From the IMG/VR virus record IMGVR_UViG_3300023174_000124, positions 20,860 through 84,859 of that record: DNA of 64,000 bases; one strand, 5' to 3'. This DNA is from a virus. The position numbers were made by a program, and so were the translations under genes. This document shows positions 25,101 to 33,390 of the stretch, in pieces (position 1 is the first letter of the stretch; each line of letters opens with the position of its first letter). The notes beneath the pieces were generated by a model. That model was given only the letters and a program-made list of their open reading frames with translations, did no database searches and was not told where the DNA came from.

Positions 25101-26335
25101 GCGGTTGCAACTACTATTGCAACTGTCTCACGATTAGCACCATTTTCTTTTAATTCTTCTACTATTTCTGTTTGTATTGGACCAGGAAGGTTATTTACGA
25201 CTGTATTAATATTCTCAAGTGTGGGGTTTTCTCTTACACTCTTGGCACTTTCATTTAATACTTTACTGATATCTTCAGGGACATGAAAGTAAGCCTCTTC
25301 ATCATCATTCCATTTTATATCTTTTTCAATATTATCAAAGACTTCTGGCATTATATCTTCAAAGTCAAGAAGTTCTTCTTCCATCTCATCATAAGTGTCT
25401 TTAGTTCTACTAGCAAAAGTAGCATTAATTTGTTGTTTAGTTTCTTGAGCTTGTTTCTTTTCTTCTTCATCTAATGCTTTTAGTTTTTGTTCATGCTCTT
25501 CTTTTTCTTTTTTCTCTTCTTTTCTATTTTCAATAACACCATCACCTACTTCTTCAGCATTAGGTACACCTAAATTTTCAAACATATCTGTAACCGTACC
25601 TGCTAAAGTTCCATAAGCAGTATCTTCTATTTCTTGTTCTTGTTGTTCCTCAGGTAAATCTACAATCTCATCTACTTTAGTGTCTATTTTTTCTTCTAGT
25701 TCTTGAGATTTTTGTTCAGCTATACTTTGAGGTGAACCTTCAACAGCTTTTTCTTTAGGTTGTTCTATTGTTGTTTCTTCACCTCCTTCTTCCTTACCCT
25801 TTTCTTTTCCTTTTTCACCAGTTTCTTTTTCATATGTTTGGGTAATACGATCCATAAATTCTTTTAGTATATTTTTAGAATCTTCAAAGTAGGGGTCGTT
25901 TTTATTAGTAGCATGGTTTAGGATAGTGGATATAGCAACTTCTTTTTGAGCATTAGGATTATCTTTTAAAGCAGGGTTCTTTATTTTTTGTTTGCCTAAT
26001 TCGGATTTAAGATATGTTTGGAGACCGAAATTACTATAGGTTTCATTTTTAGCTGCATCATAAACATTTTGGGGGATAGTAGAGGGTGCTTTCTTTTTTT
26101 GAGCTTGACCTTCAGCTATTGCTTTATCCATACTTTTATAAGTACCTTTAGTAGCAGCTAGTTTTTCTATATAAGGCAAAATGTCTTTTCTCATACTAGG
26201 ATTGAAATAAGCAATCTTGACAAGACCTTTAATTAAATGTTCTTTGTTATTACTATCAACAATATTAATAATATCTTTTCTTAAATTAGGGTTTTGATAT
26301 GCAATTTTAATAAGTGATTTTTTAATGTCGTTCAT
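22127..26335 (-). CDS. 1402-aa coiled-coil tagged protein, probably virion-internal
   Basis: Two tags lie in tandem at the N-terminus (residues ~7-26 SLIKIAYQNPNLRKDIINIV, ~37-56 GLVKIAYFNPSMRKDILPYI), and a variant ends the protein (NKLIKIALSSKPEIKNIIL). Between them are long, highly charged coiled coils, with a stretch at ~828-900 of short repeats of the type EHxKKxxxID. Two copies of a small module with TI-EEV-DLA...WA-K-L-LKK occur at ~706-735 and ~775-812. No membrane segment or enzyme motif is seen. Size, tags and context fit a virion scaffold, inner-body or ejected protein. GGAAGG precedes the ATG. Confidence 0.65.
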   Translation of the reverse strand: MNDIKKSLIKIAYQNPNLRKDIINIVDSNNKEHLIKGLVKIAYFNPSMRKDILPYIEKLAATKGTYKSMDKAIAEGQAQKKKAPSTIPQNVYDAAKNETYSNFGLQTYLKSELGKQKIKNPALKDNPNAQKEVAISTILNHATNKNDPYFEDSKNILKEFMDRITQTYEKETGEKGKEKGKEEGGEETTIEQPKEKAVEGSPQSIAEQKSQELEEKIDTKVDEIVDLPEEQQEQEIEDTAYGTLAGTVTDMFENLGVPNAEEVGDGVIENRKEEKKEKEEHEQKLKALDEEEKKQAQETKQQINATFASRTKDTYDEMEEELLDFEDIMPEVFDNIEKDIKWNDDEEAYFHVPEDISKVLNESAKSVRENPTLENINTVVNNLPGPIQTEIVEELKENGANRETVAIVVATAEMVSETVENPQNYYGDYYEERIEELETPSEPKKKGWFKGMMETFQNMTDSLKFGKDIIDSEKTKEYLEEKGLTKEDLYGDKRKEVLDVLNKVKDIKHTEDLLKEHLPKGVSTPLSPNLINEMASLKGKLKDRDFEKLVSLTLGGNGKKITEEDQNSYVGEAEDFKEEFEKHKELMDKAKKLGVNYEDIARDESKIEILNKANEFLKDKNIEDSLKRQITKEFMNGKITEKDTDLLGKVLNKELDTDEKLLLERGDNALDSFKKLKLDKDKKEQIKEFASTKQYKDDTLFDAPPISYDQIVEMSKSKDPDDSAWAKEKLKSIEKEYDEDIKKKTITQQKQREQIEALFKPEQEGGKPLKIKDDTGNKYTIEEVYDLAEDSSNPAKQAWAAKTLDGLKKSLSGELEADAKEVKEQVYKEHEEEKNKLVEEHEKKKTSLNEEHTKKIKDIDDSHATKQKEIEDTYTNKKKDIDTHYETEKKKIEEGVAQDIAKLNSDHETRVKKRKEEGDKEINEIIKNELDVEGEQKKIDEKYLVLALDPKYQGDEGEKLKEEEKQKDLKSLEEKRKEIINNNPDAQKKNTSLTKSLNSLQKKPIEITNKEKAKEKALKQLEDETALAKTKADEDYNQSKIDAENEYNAKKTQEYSSHEDTMKNTDNEHKKQIKDKQKELTTRIKNISKQHDEELSEEEGIDLHFQEMVLDELSEEKQDKIEEKMKKTIKKKKKKLTDEEIEEESVDFVNNNRKLFSEIPDDDEAVFAARILLQSLKNKKPQKKTEPSSDKKVKEEEKPSKEDLSMTQYFGDRTWDIVGTLSTGRKKTDTLDFKKLLSAYKKAKSKNNPYDEEYTDQVIEQYEDAKKEYKQQAKTNKKASIYITSKEDKKEQIKQKIREMSKFEESDFEELKPYFNDNLEFDKEKYLEDKKKGRLEKNKERDKEIEARKDKLELRKTKVDMMILKKQMQKMTQQKQASIKNKLIKIALSSKPEIKNIILNHI

Positions 26336-26387
26336 AAAGACCTTCCTATATTCATACTATCTTTATACAAGTATGATTATAGAAAGT

Positions 26388-28529
26388 TTATTTAAGCAAT
26401 AATTTTAAAATTTGACTTCTTTTATCAGGATTATAATAAGCGAGTTTAATCAAAGATTCTCTACTAAGACTAGCTTTTTTCTTGGTGCTTTCTTCTGAGT
26501 TTAATAACTTACCTAATTCAGATACCCCTTTCATAATCTCTTCTAATTTCCCTTCGTCAAATTTCCCATCAGTACTTACAGATTTAAAAAGTTCTATAAT
26601 TGTAGGGTCTACTGTCAATGCACTTTCAAATTTATCTTTAACGATCTTATTTATTTCTTTGTCTTGGTCAGCACCTTTCTTATTTATCTTGCTCTTTAAT
26701 CTCTTCCATTCAGATACTGCCCAATCGTGATGTTTATGAGTAGAGTCCCCAAATATTTTCTTTAAAGTGTTAAATTTAATTATTCTACCTTCTGGGTTTT
26801 CCCAAGTTTCGTTCTTATATTTATCTTCCATGCTTTCTTGTTCTTTTCTAATTTTACTAATAGCCTCTAAAACTGTTTTTGCATCTTCGGAAGAAATACC
26901 TGAGTCTGATTTAGTAGTAGTTCTTTTCTTTTTGTTTATAGGCGCTTTAGGTTCTCTTTTCTTTTTAGTTTGTTTCATTAGGTCTTCTTGAACATCGTTT
27001 ACTTCATCGAATGACATTAAAGCCAAATCCCTCTCCAAATCGGATTCAGTCTTATCTTGAATTGTGGACATATCTAATTGTCCTCTTTGTCTTAAAATCC
27101 TATCTTCTTTTTCTTTTTCGCTTTCTTCTTCACCTAATTCTTCTGGTCCTTCAATAGTGTGTCTTAGGTCTTTTAATTTATTAGTTGCCCAACTATCTCC
27201 TTCTTCTTCCATATCTATCATTTCTTTAACGGTAATTCTTTTTCCATCGGGTGTTTTAAATTTTTTATTCTTAGTTTCTTGGAGTAATAGCTTTTCACGA
27301 GTATATTTAGCCCCCATATATTCTTTCTTTTTTTCTTCAAGAATTTTTTTGGCTCTTTCTTTTTCTTCGATGTCTCCATCTTGAGAAATATCTAACAATT
27401 CTTTGATTGTTAAATCATCGCCTAAAATATCATCATCAAAAGTCTCGTCTTTAAAAAATTCTTTAATCCCCTCATTAGTGGCTTCTTCTTTACCTATGTC
27501 TTCATATTTTCTTTCTCTCTCTAATTTTTTAACTAACTCTTCTTTTTTCTTATTAAATTCTTCTTTGAGTTTAGCTCTTTTTTCACCTTCAGGTGTGTTC
27601 TTATAGTTTTGATATACTCTATAAGATAAAGCAAGACCTGCACCAATAACAAAAGGAGATGCAACTAAAGCGGTAGCACCACTTACAATACTACTAAGTA
27701 TACCACCTGTCGCAACAGCTTTAGCTCCTACCGCAACAACAGGAGCAACAGCTTTAGCTCCTACAGCAACAGGAGCAACAGCAACAGGAGCTACAGCAGA
27801 ACCTCCTCCTAAAAGACCTCCCACTGAAGAAGCTATCTGAGCAAAGAGACCTACACCTGCTATTTCTTTTGCACCAATATTTTTAGGTGCAGATGGCTTT
27901 AAAACATTTGCAAGTTTATCCAAACCCATTTCTTCAAAAGTTTTACTTAAGGCTTTTTTCACCCCTGTACCTAATAAACCTTCTGATGCTTTCTTAAATT
28001 CTTGATCAACTAATCCTGTTGCTTTCTTTATTCTTTCTCTATAGACTTCTTCTTGAGCAGGTCTTAGTTTTTCATCTAAGTATGCTTCAAACTCTGCCCT
28101 ATCTTTAGGATTAGTAATATCTTTACCTGCACCCTTAAATTTTTTAATTTCAGATTCTACTTCTCCCTTTAATTTCTTAACTATCTTATTTTGTATCTTT
28201 GTGTCTCCACCACCTTCACTTGCACCTTCTTGTTTTTTATATTCTTCCGTCACCTTCTTTACAATAGCCTTAGCCCACATCTTATCTTGAGTGGCTAATT
28301 CCATTACACGATCCAAACCGATTAAATTACTTGTTTCAGGGTTCTTCCATTTTCTATCCCCTGCAAATTGTTTCAATTTGTTTGTTGAATTGTCTGCTAC
28401 TATTCTCATAGCAGCATATCTTAAATCAGGATTTAAATAAGCAACTCTAATGAGTTTCTTATCCATCTCACTTAAAGGGCGAGATAGAACTAGTTGCTTA
28501 TCTTCATCTATTGTGCCTTTATATGTCAT
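26388..28529 (-). CDS. 713-aa tagged protein with hydrophobic Ala/Val segment
   Basis: Tags lie at both ends (~25-45 KKLIRVAYLNPDLRYAAMRI; ~692-712 ESLIKLAYYNPDKRSQILKL). A module beginning WKNPETSNLIGL follows at ~61-98, and related copies lie near 365, 423 (FKTPDGKRITVKEM) and 572 (WENPEGRIIKFNTL). Residues ~226-310 are Gly/Ala/Val-rich with repeats of VAPVAVGAKA, able to span a membrane. The rest is charged coiled coil. AAGGATAAAAAA precedes the ATG. A virion protein that meets a membrane during entry is a reasonable inference. Confidence 0.65.
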   Translation of the reverse strand: MTYKGTIDEDKQLVLSRPLSEMDKKLIRVAYLNPDLRYAAMRIVADNSTNKLKQFAGDRKWKNPETSNLIGLDRVMELATQDKMWAKAIVKKVTEEYKKQEGASEGGGDTKIQNKIVKKLKGEVESEIKKFKGAGKDITNPKDRAEFEAYLDEKLRPAQEEVYRERIKKATGLVDQEFKKASEGLLGTGVKKALSKTFEEMGLDKLANVLKPSAPKNIGAKEIAGVGLFAQIASSVGGLLGGGSAVAPVAVAPVAVGAKAVAPVVAVGAKAVATGGILSSIVSGATALVASPFVIGAGLALSYRVYQNYKNTPEGEKRAKLKEEFNKKKEELVKKLERERKYEDIGKEEATNEGIKEFFKDETFDDDILGDDLTIKELLDISQDGDIEEKERAKKILEEKKKEYMGAKYTREKLLLQETKNKKFKTPDGKRITVKEMIDMEEEGDSWATNKLKDLRHTIEGPEELGEEESEKEKEDRILRQRGQLDMSTIQDKTESDLERDLALMSFDEVNDVQEDLMKQTKKKREPKAPINKKKRTTTKSDSGISSEDAKTVLEAISKIRKEQESMEDKYKNETWENPEGRIIKFNTLKKIFGDSTHKHHDWAVSEWKRLKSKINKKGADQDKEINKIVKDKFESALTVDPTIIELFKSVSTDGKFDEGKLEEIMKGVSELGKLLNSEESTKKKASLSRESLIKLAYYNPDKRSQILKLLLK

Positions 28530-28533
28530 TTTT

Positions 28534-29010
28534 TTATCCTTTTAATACTTCTTTAGCAAGTTCTATGGGATAACTTTCAAGTATCATTTTAGAGTATGGA
28601 CAATTCACTTCTTTTAAGTGAGTTTCTAAGAAGGGAATGTGATCTCTATTCTTACTATAAAGATTACAAGCAACTTCACCTGATTTCAAGGTTAAGTCAT
28701 TTATAGCCTTTAAACAAGCCTTAACTAAATTAGGTTTAAATCCTAAAACACCACCATATAATTTAGTTGGCTTGTCAAACATTACACACCCTCTAACTAA
28801 TGCTTGAGAATATGGACACCCTGTTACTTTTGCTTTATGCTTAAAAAAAGTTCCAGCTTCAGGATGCTTTAATTCTAAGGTACGAGAGATATCAGTCATA
28901 TATCTTTCAAGTTTTTTAGTAGCTGTGCTAACATCGTTTTGTACAGCTTTAGTAAAACCATACATACCATTAGCAGCAACCCTATTTAACATCGCTGTTC
29001 TGTTATACAT
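28534..29010 (-). CDS. Unknown 158-aa protein with internal repeat
   Basis: The N-terminus MYNRTAMLNRVAANGMYGF is tag-like in composition. Two similar segments, KAKVTGCPYSQALVRGCVMF and HLKEVNCPYSKMILESYPIE, share the CPYS motif, suggesting an internal duplication. Four further cysteines are present but do not form a standard zinc pattern. GGAGG lies 12 bases before the ATG. Function unknown. Confidence 0.65.
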   Translation of the reverse strand: MYNRTAMLNRVAANGMYGFTKAVQNDVSTATKKLERYMTDISRTLELKHPEAGTFFKHKAKVTGCPYSQALVRGCVMFDKPTKLYGGVLGFKPNLVKACLKAINDLTLKSGEVACNLYSKNRDHIPFLETHLKEVNCPYSKMILESYPIELAKEVLKG

Positions 29011-29012
29011 GA

Positions 29013-29834
29013 TTATTTATGTCCTCCATAATAAAAATAAGAAGCTAAATCACCTAAGATTTGATGAGCATGAGCAATCTTACTCTCTACCCAATCTTCC
29101 ATAGGCATACCACTCTGTATTTTATCTCCTAAAACACCTAACATATCTTGCATTTCACTGATATGTTGTACACTCATATAATTACCATCTACATCAGCTT
29201 GTTGTTCAGAAGCATATCTTCTTAAACCTCTTGCTTTAGAACGACATTCTAAAGCTTTAGATTGTAATGCTGTAATTTTATCTCTTACTAGATTTGTTGC
29301 TTCATATAAAGCACTAATCCCATTCTTTACAGCAGATGCCAAATCTTCACTAATTACACCATGACTTAATAATGTATCTACATCTTGAGTGTCTAATGCT
29401 GATTCTAAAGAAGAAGCCATTTCTTCACATTGGTCAGCTTGAGTTAATAAGTCTTCCATAGACAAATTATAATCAAGACTTCCTAATAAATCATCAGCCA
29501 ATTTACCTTCTTTACTCGCTGTTAAATATCTTTGTTTCAACTTAGCTAATCTAATATATCTAGCTGTCTTAACAGGTTCTACTTTACCTTCATTGATTTC
29601 TTTAATCTTACCTGCATTACCCTCCCATGCTTTAGCTGCTTCAGGATTTCCATGTTCTTTAAGATATTTAGGAACATTTACTTTCTTGCCTGTTTCAAAA
29701 CGACCATATAATTCTTCAGCATCTATTTCATCTGCATATAATTCGGACAAGTCTTGTTCTTCATAAGAACCATAATCATGTCTCATCATTAAAGGTTGTG
29801 TTAAACTAGCTCTTCTACGATTACTATTTCTCAT
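29013..29834 (-). CDS. Helical virion-associated protein of unknown function
   Basis: 273 aa, nearly all helical. The C-terminal segment MEDWVESKIAHAHQILGDLA resembles a WVESKI...-A-D-L ending that occurs on many proteins of large phages and may be an assembly signal. The N-terminus is Arg-rich (MRNSNRRRASL). AAGGAGAAAAATAAA precedes the ATG and overlaps the end of the preceding short frame. Confidence 0.65.
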   Translation of the reverse strand: MRNSNRRRASLTQPLMMRHDYGSYEEQDLSELYADEIDAEELYGRFETGKKVNVPKYLKEHGNPEAAKAWEGNAGKIKEINEGKVEPVKTARYIRLAKLKQRYLTASKEGKLADDLLGSLDYNLSMEDLLTQADQCEEMASSLESALDTQDVDTLLSHGVISEDLASAVKNGISALYEATNLVRDKITALQSKALECRSKARGLRRYASEQQADVDGNYMSVQHISEMQDMLGVLGDKIQSGMPMEDWVESKIAHAHQILGDLASYFYYGGHK

Positions 29835-30079
29835 TTTATTTTTCTCCTTTGTTCAGCTTCTTCTTGTGCTGATTCAAAGTCTTCAAAGATGTAAGGGTTT
29901 CTTTTATAAATAGCTCCTATATCACCTATTTTCATAAATAAAATAAATTTTATAAAGGAGCTAAAATGTATGATGTTATGAACATCACTTGAACTTAGAG
30001 CATCTAAAACTAACCAAAATTCACTATTTAAGTTAATTTTATTCTTATGTGGCTTAAAAAATAAACCACATATCTTCAC
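29831..30079 (-). CDS. Possible small protein (GTG start)
   Basis: An 82-codon frame fills the gap between the peptidase gene and the 273-aa gene and ends overlapping the latter by four bases. It would need a GTG start one base beyond the peptidase stop, with no clear ribosome-binding site. The C-terminal part from an internal ATG (MKIGDIGAIYKRNPYIFEDF) looks protein-like, whereas the first half is Phe/Ile/Asn-rich and could be chance. A shorter protein, or none, is possible. Confidence 0.35.
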   Translation of the reverse strand: MKICGLFFKPHKNKINLNSEFWLVLDALSSSDVHNIIHFSSFIKFILFMKIGDIGAIYKRNPYIFEDFESAQEEAEQRRKIK

Positions 30080-30640
30080 TTAAAATCTTCTCTTTCTAAG
30101 TGAAGCCATTACTTGACGACCCTCAGGAGTGATTTCATTATCTACCATAAGAGCAGACCTACGAATTAAATATCCATTGTATTTTTCATACCACTTACTA
30201 TAAAATTCTTTACCATCGACTATTCTTACTGTTTCTTCAGGGTCAGGTATATTTGAGTCTGCTACATATACATCATACCCACCACCCTCTTTACCTACAA
30301 CATCAAATATTAAAGAAGCATGACTCCATTCACGACCTTCTGGGTTCCACCCAATAAGTACAGGTTTACCTGCATCTGTCCATTCTTTAACTTGCTTTAA
30401 TGTTGCAGGTGTAACTAAAGTCCCTCTACAACCATAATGTTGAACACAAGCTAATACTGATTCCCAAGATGCTCCTGTCATTGGTCTCGCACCTATAACT
30501 TCATTCACCTCATCTTCATTACATTTAACACCTAAAGCATTTAATGCCATAGCTGTTGATGCAGCTACACATGAAAATTGTGTTCTTTGTCTGATCGGAT
30601 TCACATTAGCTTTCGCTATTCTTCTATTAAACCCATACAT
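30080..30640 (-). CDS. C39/papain-like cysteine peptidase
   Basis: 186 aa. QRTQFSCVAASTAMALNALG at 18-37 supplies the oxyanion Gln and Cys24; WSHASLIFDV gives His107, and YVADSN gives Asp128, completing a C39-like catalytic triad. RPMTGASWESVLACVQHYG is also usual in this family. No signal peptide is seen. The C-terminal basic tail (ITPEGRQVMASLRKRRF) follows the domain. It might process virion precursors, which would fit the many tagged proteins around it, or act on host peptides. AGGAG precedes the ATG. Confidence 0.75.
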   Translation of the reverse strand: MYGFNRRIAKANVNPIRQRTQFSCVAASTAMALNALGVKCNEDEVNEVIGARPMTGASWESVLACVQHYGCRGTLVTPATLKQVKEWTDAGKPVLIGWNPEGREWSHASLIFDVVGKEGGGYDVYVADSNIPDPEETVRIVDGKEFYSKWYEKYNGYLIRRSALMVDNEITPEGRQVMASLRKRRF

Positions 30641-30698
30641 CTTTATATGCTCCTGTAATAAGTTCTTTTTACCTTATAGAAAAATTATTAAAACACTA

Positions 30699-30727
30699 TT
30701 GACAACACTGGGCTTTGTGTGTATAAT
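30699..30727 (+). promoter_or_regulatory. Perfect sigma70-type promoter of the first DUF2325-like gene
   Basis: TTGACA at 30699-30704, 17-bp spacer, TATAAT at 30722-30727, with an upstream TG as in extended -10 elements. It lies 31 bp before the ATG at 30759. Such exact consensus is expected of a gene read by unmodified host RNA polymerase soon after infection. Confidence 0.8.
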
Positions 30728-30737
30728 ACAAACATAC
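30726..30737 (+). promoter_or_regulatory. ATACAAACA(T/C)AC motif, site 1
   Basis: ATACAAACATAC overlaps the last two bases of the -10 box and the expected start of transcription, a usual operator position. The same element occurs at 31762, 52355 (reverse) and 57047 (reverse), each time in the leader of a plus-strand gene. Confidence 0.55.
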
Positions 30738-30758
30738 TAACCCTAAAGGAGTCAAACA

Positions 30759-31751
30759 ATGAAGTTAGTAAATAAGATAGCGATAGAAATGTTTGTCATC
30801 GCAAGTAAAACAGATTACCCATTCCTTAGAGATACCTTGTTGCCTAAACTAACAGAAGAATGTGGTGTCCCTATTCTAGTTAATGGTTTTATCTCAATAG
30901 AAGATAAAGAAGCCCTTACCCCACCAAATAGCACAGGTGCTATTTTAATAGCTACTGAAAATACAAAATTACCCTTGTCTTTAAATAAACTAGTTTCAAG
31001 TTCTATTTTGTCTTTATCTGTTCCTGCGATCTTCACCACCACAAGAGACCCTGTTGTTTTAAAGGAAGAGATTTTTGAAGCCTTCCCACCTTTTAGTATA
31101 TATGCTGAAACTGCCAAAGCACTAAAAAAAGGAATACTCCCATCAGCCTTTACTTTTGAAAGTTTTAAAAATCTCCTATTAGAAAATAGAGATTTACTCT
31201 TTAAATTTTTTCCTCTCTCAGAAGATCAATTAAATCCTAATACCAATAAGAAAAAACAAGGTAAATACAAAGAAAACATGGATTTACTTGTTAAGTTTGT
31301 TGAACAAAAAGTACAAGAGTTATGTTCACCTACACTTGTTCTAACTCCTCATTTACTTTTACAATATTTTAAAGATGTTTTCTCATTCTTAAATGAAAAT
31401 CCAAATGATACTTTTACAATAGAGTTTATGAAAACTTGGTTACATGGTGTTCATTTAACATACCCTGAAAAAGATATGTCTTTTTATGAAATGCTTTTCA
31501 CTGATCACTTTCAGTGTGAGATTCCTCTTATATATAGAGAATATTTAAATGATCTACTACCTAAAGTAGTTAATGAGACCCCTATTGATGATACTAAGAG
31601 TATTGAATTTGATACCTTTAACATTTCTTATACTCATGGGGTTTCTCTTTCAATTAAAGAAGTTATCTCATCTAGCTTAAAAACTAATGGATCAATTTCT
31701 ATTGATTCCCTAGAAAATAATAAAATTATCAATTTGCTATTGACAGAATAG
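30759..31751 (+). CDS. DUF2325-like protein A, probably early
   Basis: 330 aa. The N-terminal ~110 residues (FVIASKTDYPFLRDTLLPKL, CGVPILVNGF, ILIATENT) align in layout with the next gene and with the Rossmann-like DUF2325 domain, but the glycine/histidine motif is lost (ASKTD for GGHH). The rest is helical and unrecognised, with a C-terminal beta-rich segment resembling the end of its neighbour. AAAGGAG precedes the ATG. It has its own perfect promoter and a shared motif. An early regulatory or host-interaction role is inferred. Confidence 0.65.
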   Translation: MKLVNKIAIEMFVIASKTDYPFLRDTLLPKLTEECGVPILVNGFISIEDKEALTPPNSTGAILIATENTKLPLSLNKLVSSSILSLSVPAIFTTTRDPVVLKEEIFEAFPPFSIYAETAKALKKGILPSAFTFESFKNLLLENRDLLFKFFPLSEDQLNPNTNKKKQGKYKENMDLLVKFVEQKVQELCSPTLVLTPHLLLQYFKDVFSFLNENPNDTFTIEFMKTWLHGVHLTYPEKDMSFYEMLFTDHFQCEIPLIYREYLNDLLPKVVNETPIDDTKSIEFDTFNISYTHGVSLSIKEVISSSLKTNGSISIDSLENNKIINLLLTE

Positions 31752-31768
31752 CCTAGAAATGATACAAA
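31740..31768 (+). promoter_or_regulatory. Sigma70-type promoter of the second DUF2325-like gene
   Basis: TTGACA at 31740-31745, 17-bp spacer, TACAAA at 31763-31768, preceded by TGA as in an extended -10 element. The -35 box lies in the last codons of the preceding gene. The -10 is only a partial match, so the promoter is likely weaker than that at 30699. Confidence 0.55.
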
Positions 31769-31773
31769 CACAC
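31762..31773 (+). promoter_or_regulatory. ATACAAACA(T/C)AC motif, site 2
   Basis: ATACAAACACAC coincides with the -10 region. The 16-base AATGATACAAACACAC here is identical to the reverse complement of site 3 at 52355-52370, which exceeds chance for unrelated leaders. Confidence 0.55.
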
Positions 31774-31805
31774 TAAATGCGTACCCTTAAAAAAAAGGAC
31801 AAAAA

Positions 31806-33104
31806 ATGAAAGACGATCAAATAGCAACAATGCTAATGAGAGCTAATGAAAACACTGTGGTATTAAGTCAACACAGAGCGATAACTGAATCTTATAATGC
31901 TATCAAAGAAGCAGAAGATAAGTTAAAAAAAGAGAATAAGATTAAAACCTTTGTAGTCGGTGGACATCATCCTTTAATTAGAGATACATGGTTGCCACAA
32001 ATGAGTGAACAGATTGGTTTAAATTTTGTTATGGTAGGGCATAAACTACCAGCAAGAAGAGCAGTAGGGTTTATGCCTGATTGTACTGAATTTGTTTTCT
32101 TAATGAAAGACATGGCAAGTCATGCACTCAGAAATTGGGCAAAAAAAGAAGCTCAGAAATTAAACATTCCTATGCTTGAAACTACTCAAAAAGTTTTAAA
32201 TGCAGTGGAAGATTTTAAGAACTGGTCTACTCGTATGTATGATTTAGGTCAAGAATTGAAAAAACAAAAAGCGATTGCTATCCAAGAAGCATTAGAAAGA
32301 GGGGAAGCAGTGCCTGAAACAGTTAAAGATAATGGCAACTATCTCTATTATGATACTTTCAAATCCCTAGTAGATAATAATATCTATTCTTTTTTCCCTT
32401 ATCATTCCTCTGATGATAAAGAAAATAGAGATTTTTGGTTTGATAAAATTAGAGAGAGCTTAGGTTCTTCTTATACCTACTATATTGACGAACTTGAAGA
32501 ATATATGGATAAGTATTTAACTGAAATCCGTAAAAAGTGTCCTCTTTCTCTCAAATCTAAATGGGTGTATTCCTTCTTTGATGATAAAAACCTTGATCCT
32601 GAAAACCTTAAAAACCCTTCAAGGGTCAATAATTCTTTCAAAGTTATTTTCAATACTCGTTTACCTGATGAATTGAGAAAAGAAGTTTCCGATTTACTTC
32701 ACCTACTACATGGCAGTGATACCCCCCCTGTTGTTGTAGAGGAGGCTCAAGTTCAAGAAACCACAGCTGTTGTAGAACAAACACAAGTAGAAGTTGTTGA
32801 ACAGCCTAAACCTATTGAACCACCTAAACCTATTGAACCACCTAAACCTGTTGAACCACCTAAACCTGTTGAACCACCTAAACCTGTTGAGACTAAGGTT
32901 ATTATTGAACAACCTAAAGTTGTTGAAAATGAAGAAAGAACTATCTCTTTCACTGATTTAAGCCTTACCTTAAAGAAAGGCTCTCAAATTCTACTTAAAC
33001 AAGTTAAAGCTAATAAGCTAGATTTGACACAATCTCAAGGATTAGATGTTTCAATAGATAAAGTTGAAGATGGTATCTTATATAATGTGTTAATTAAATA
33101 CTAA
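31806..33104 (+). CDS. DUF2325-like protein B with proline repeat
   Basis: 432 aa. Residues ~47-130 show the DUF2325 pattern: TFVVGGHHPLIRDTWLPQM, then CTEFVFLMKDMASHALRNW and KKEAQKLNIPML. The paired His in GGHH and the Rossmann-like layout are family hallmarks; the function is not established. A helical middle follows, then five repeats of PKP(I/V)EP (~334-363), and a C-terminal beta-rich domain resembling the end of the previous gene. Its stop overlaps the convergent gene by four bases. It is probably a paralog of the neighbour with a linker insertion. Confidence 0.7.
   Translation: MKDDQIATMLMRANENTVVLSQHRAITESYNAIKEAEDKLKKENKIKTFVVGGHHPLIRDTWLPQMSEQIGLNFVMVGHKLPARRAVGFMPDCTEFVFLMKDMASHALRNWAKKEAQKLNIPMLETTQKVLNAVEDFKNWSTRMYDLGQELKKQKAIAIQEALERGEAVPETVKDNGNYLYYDTFKSLVDNNIYSFFPYHSSDDKENRDFWFDKIRESLGSSYTYYIDELEEYMDKYLTEIRKKCPLSLKSKWVYSFFDDKNLDPENLKNPSRVNNSFKVIFNTRLPDELRKEVSDLLHLLHGSDTPPVVVEEAQVQETTAVVEQTQVEVVEQPKPIEPPKPIEPPKPVEPPKPVEPPKPVETKVIIEQPKVVENEERTISFTDLSLTLKKGSQILLKQVKANKLDLTQSQGLDVSIDKVEDGILYNVLIKY
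32805..32894 (+). repeat. Five 18-bp tandem repeats
   Basis: The unit CCTAAACCTATTGAACCA is repeated five times with T/G variation at one position and a diverged last copy. It encodes the PKP(I/V)EP linker of the DUF2325-like protein B. Copy number is likely to vary between related phages. Confidence 0.85.
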
Positions 33105-33340
33105 ACTTTCTTTTTCTTACGACCTTTAAAATATTGGCTAGGTCTCATATGACAATGCTCTGATTTAGGATTTGAATATTTACAATAGATGCTCCAAGAC
33201 ACTGCCCATGCTTTACCTACATCATAACCTTTATCTATAAGTAATTTAGCTTTTTCTTCTACTTCTTTAGGTAAATTTTTAGCTTGTTTTTTCAACATCG
33301 CTAAACGAATCATCTTTAACTTTTCAGCTTGTGTAAACAT
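33101..33340 (-). CDS. Small phage protein with tag-like N-terminus
   Basis: 79 aa. The N-terminus has MIRLAMLKKQAK, close to the short tag. The rest (LPKEVEEKAKLLIDKGYDVG, AWAVSWSIYCKYSNP) matches a small protein type seen in many large phages, with cysteines in CKYSNPKSEHC and a lysine-rich end. AAGG precedes the ATG, with its leader inside a GATAGC/GCTATC inverted repeat. Function unknown. Confidence 0.7.
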   Translation of the reverse strand: MFTQAEKLKMIRLAMLKKQAKNLPKEVEEKAKLLIDKGYDVGKAWAVSWSIYCKYSNPKSEHCHMRPSQYFKGRKKKKV

Positions 33341-33390
33341 TTAGATAGCCTTTCATATTTGTATTCTATATAAGCTATCTTATAAACAAA

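Noticed and set aside
29940-29990. Plus-strand leader AAGGAGCTAAAATG
   Set aside because: The ribosome-binding site looks good but the frame closes after eight codons, so it is probably chance.
30036-30072. ATGTGG/CCACAT hairpin as a terminator for the peptidase gene
   Set aside because: A ten-base stem exists but no T-run follows on the minus-sense side.
32706-32953. Two minus-strand frames with Gly- or Phe/Arg-rich repeats
   Set aside because: They are antisense readings of the 18-bp tandem repeats in the DUF2325-like gene B.
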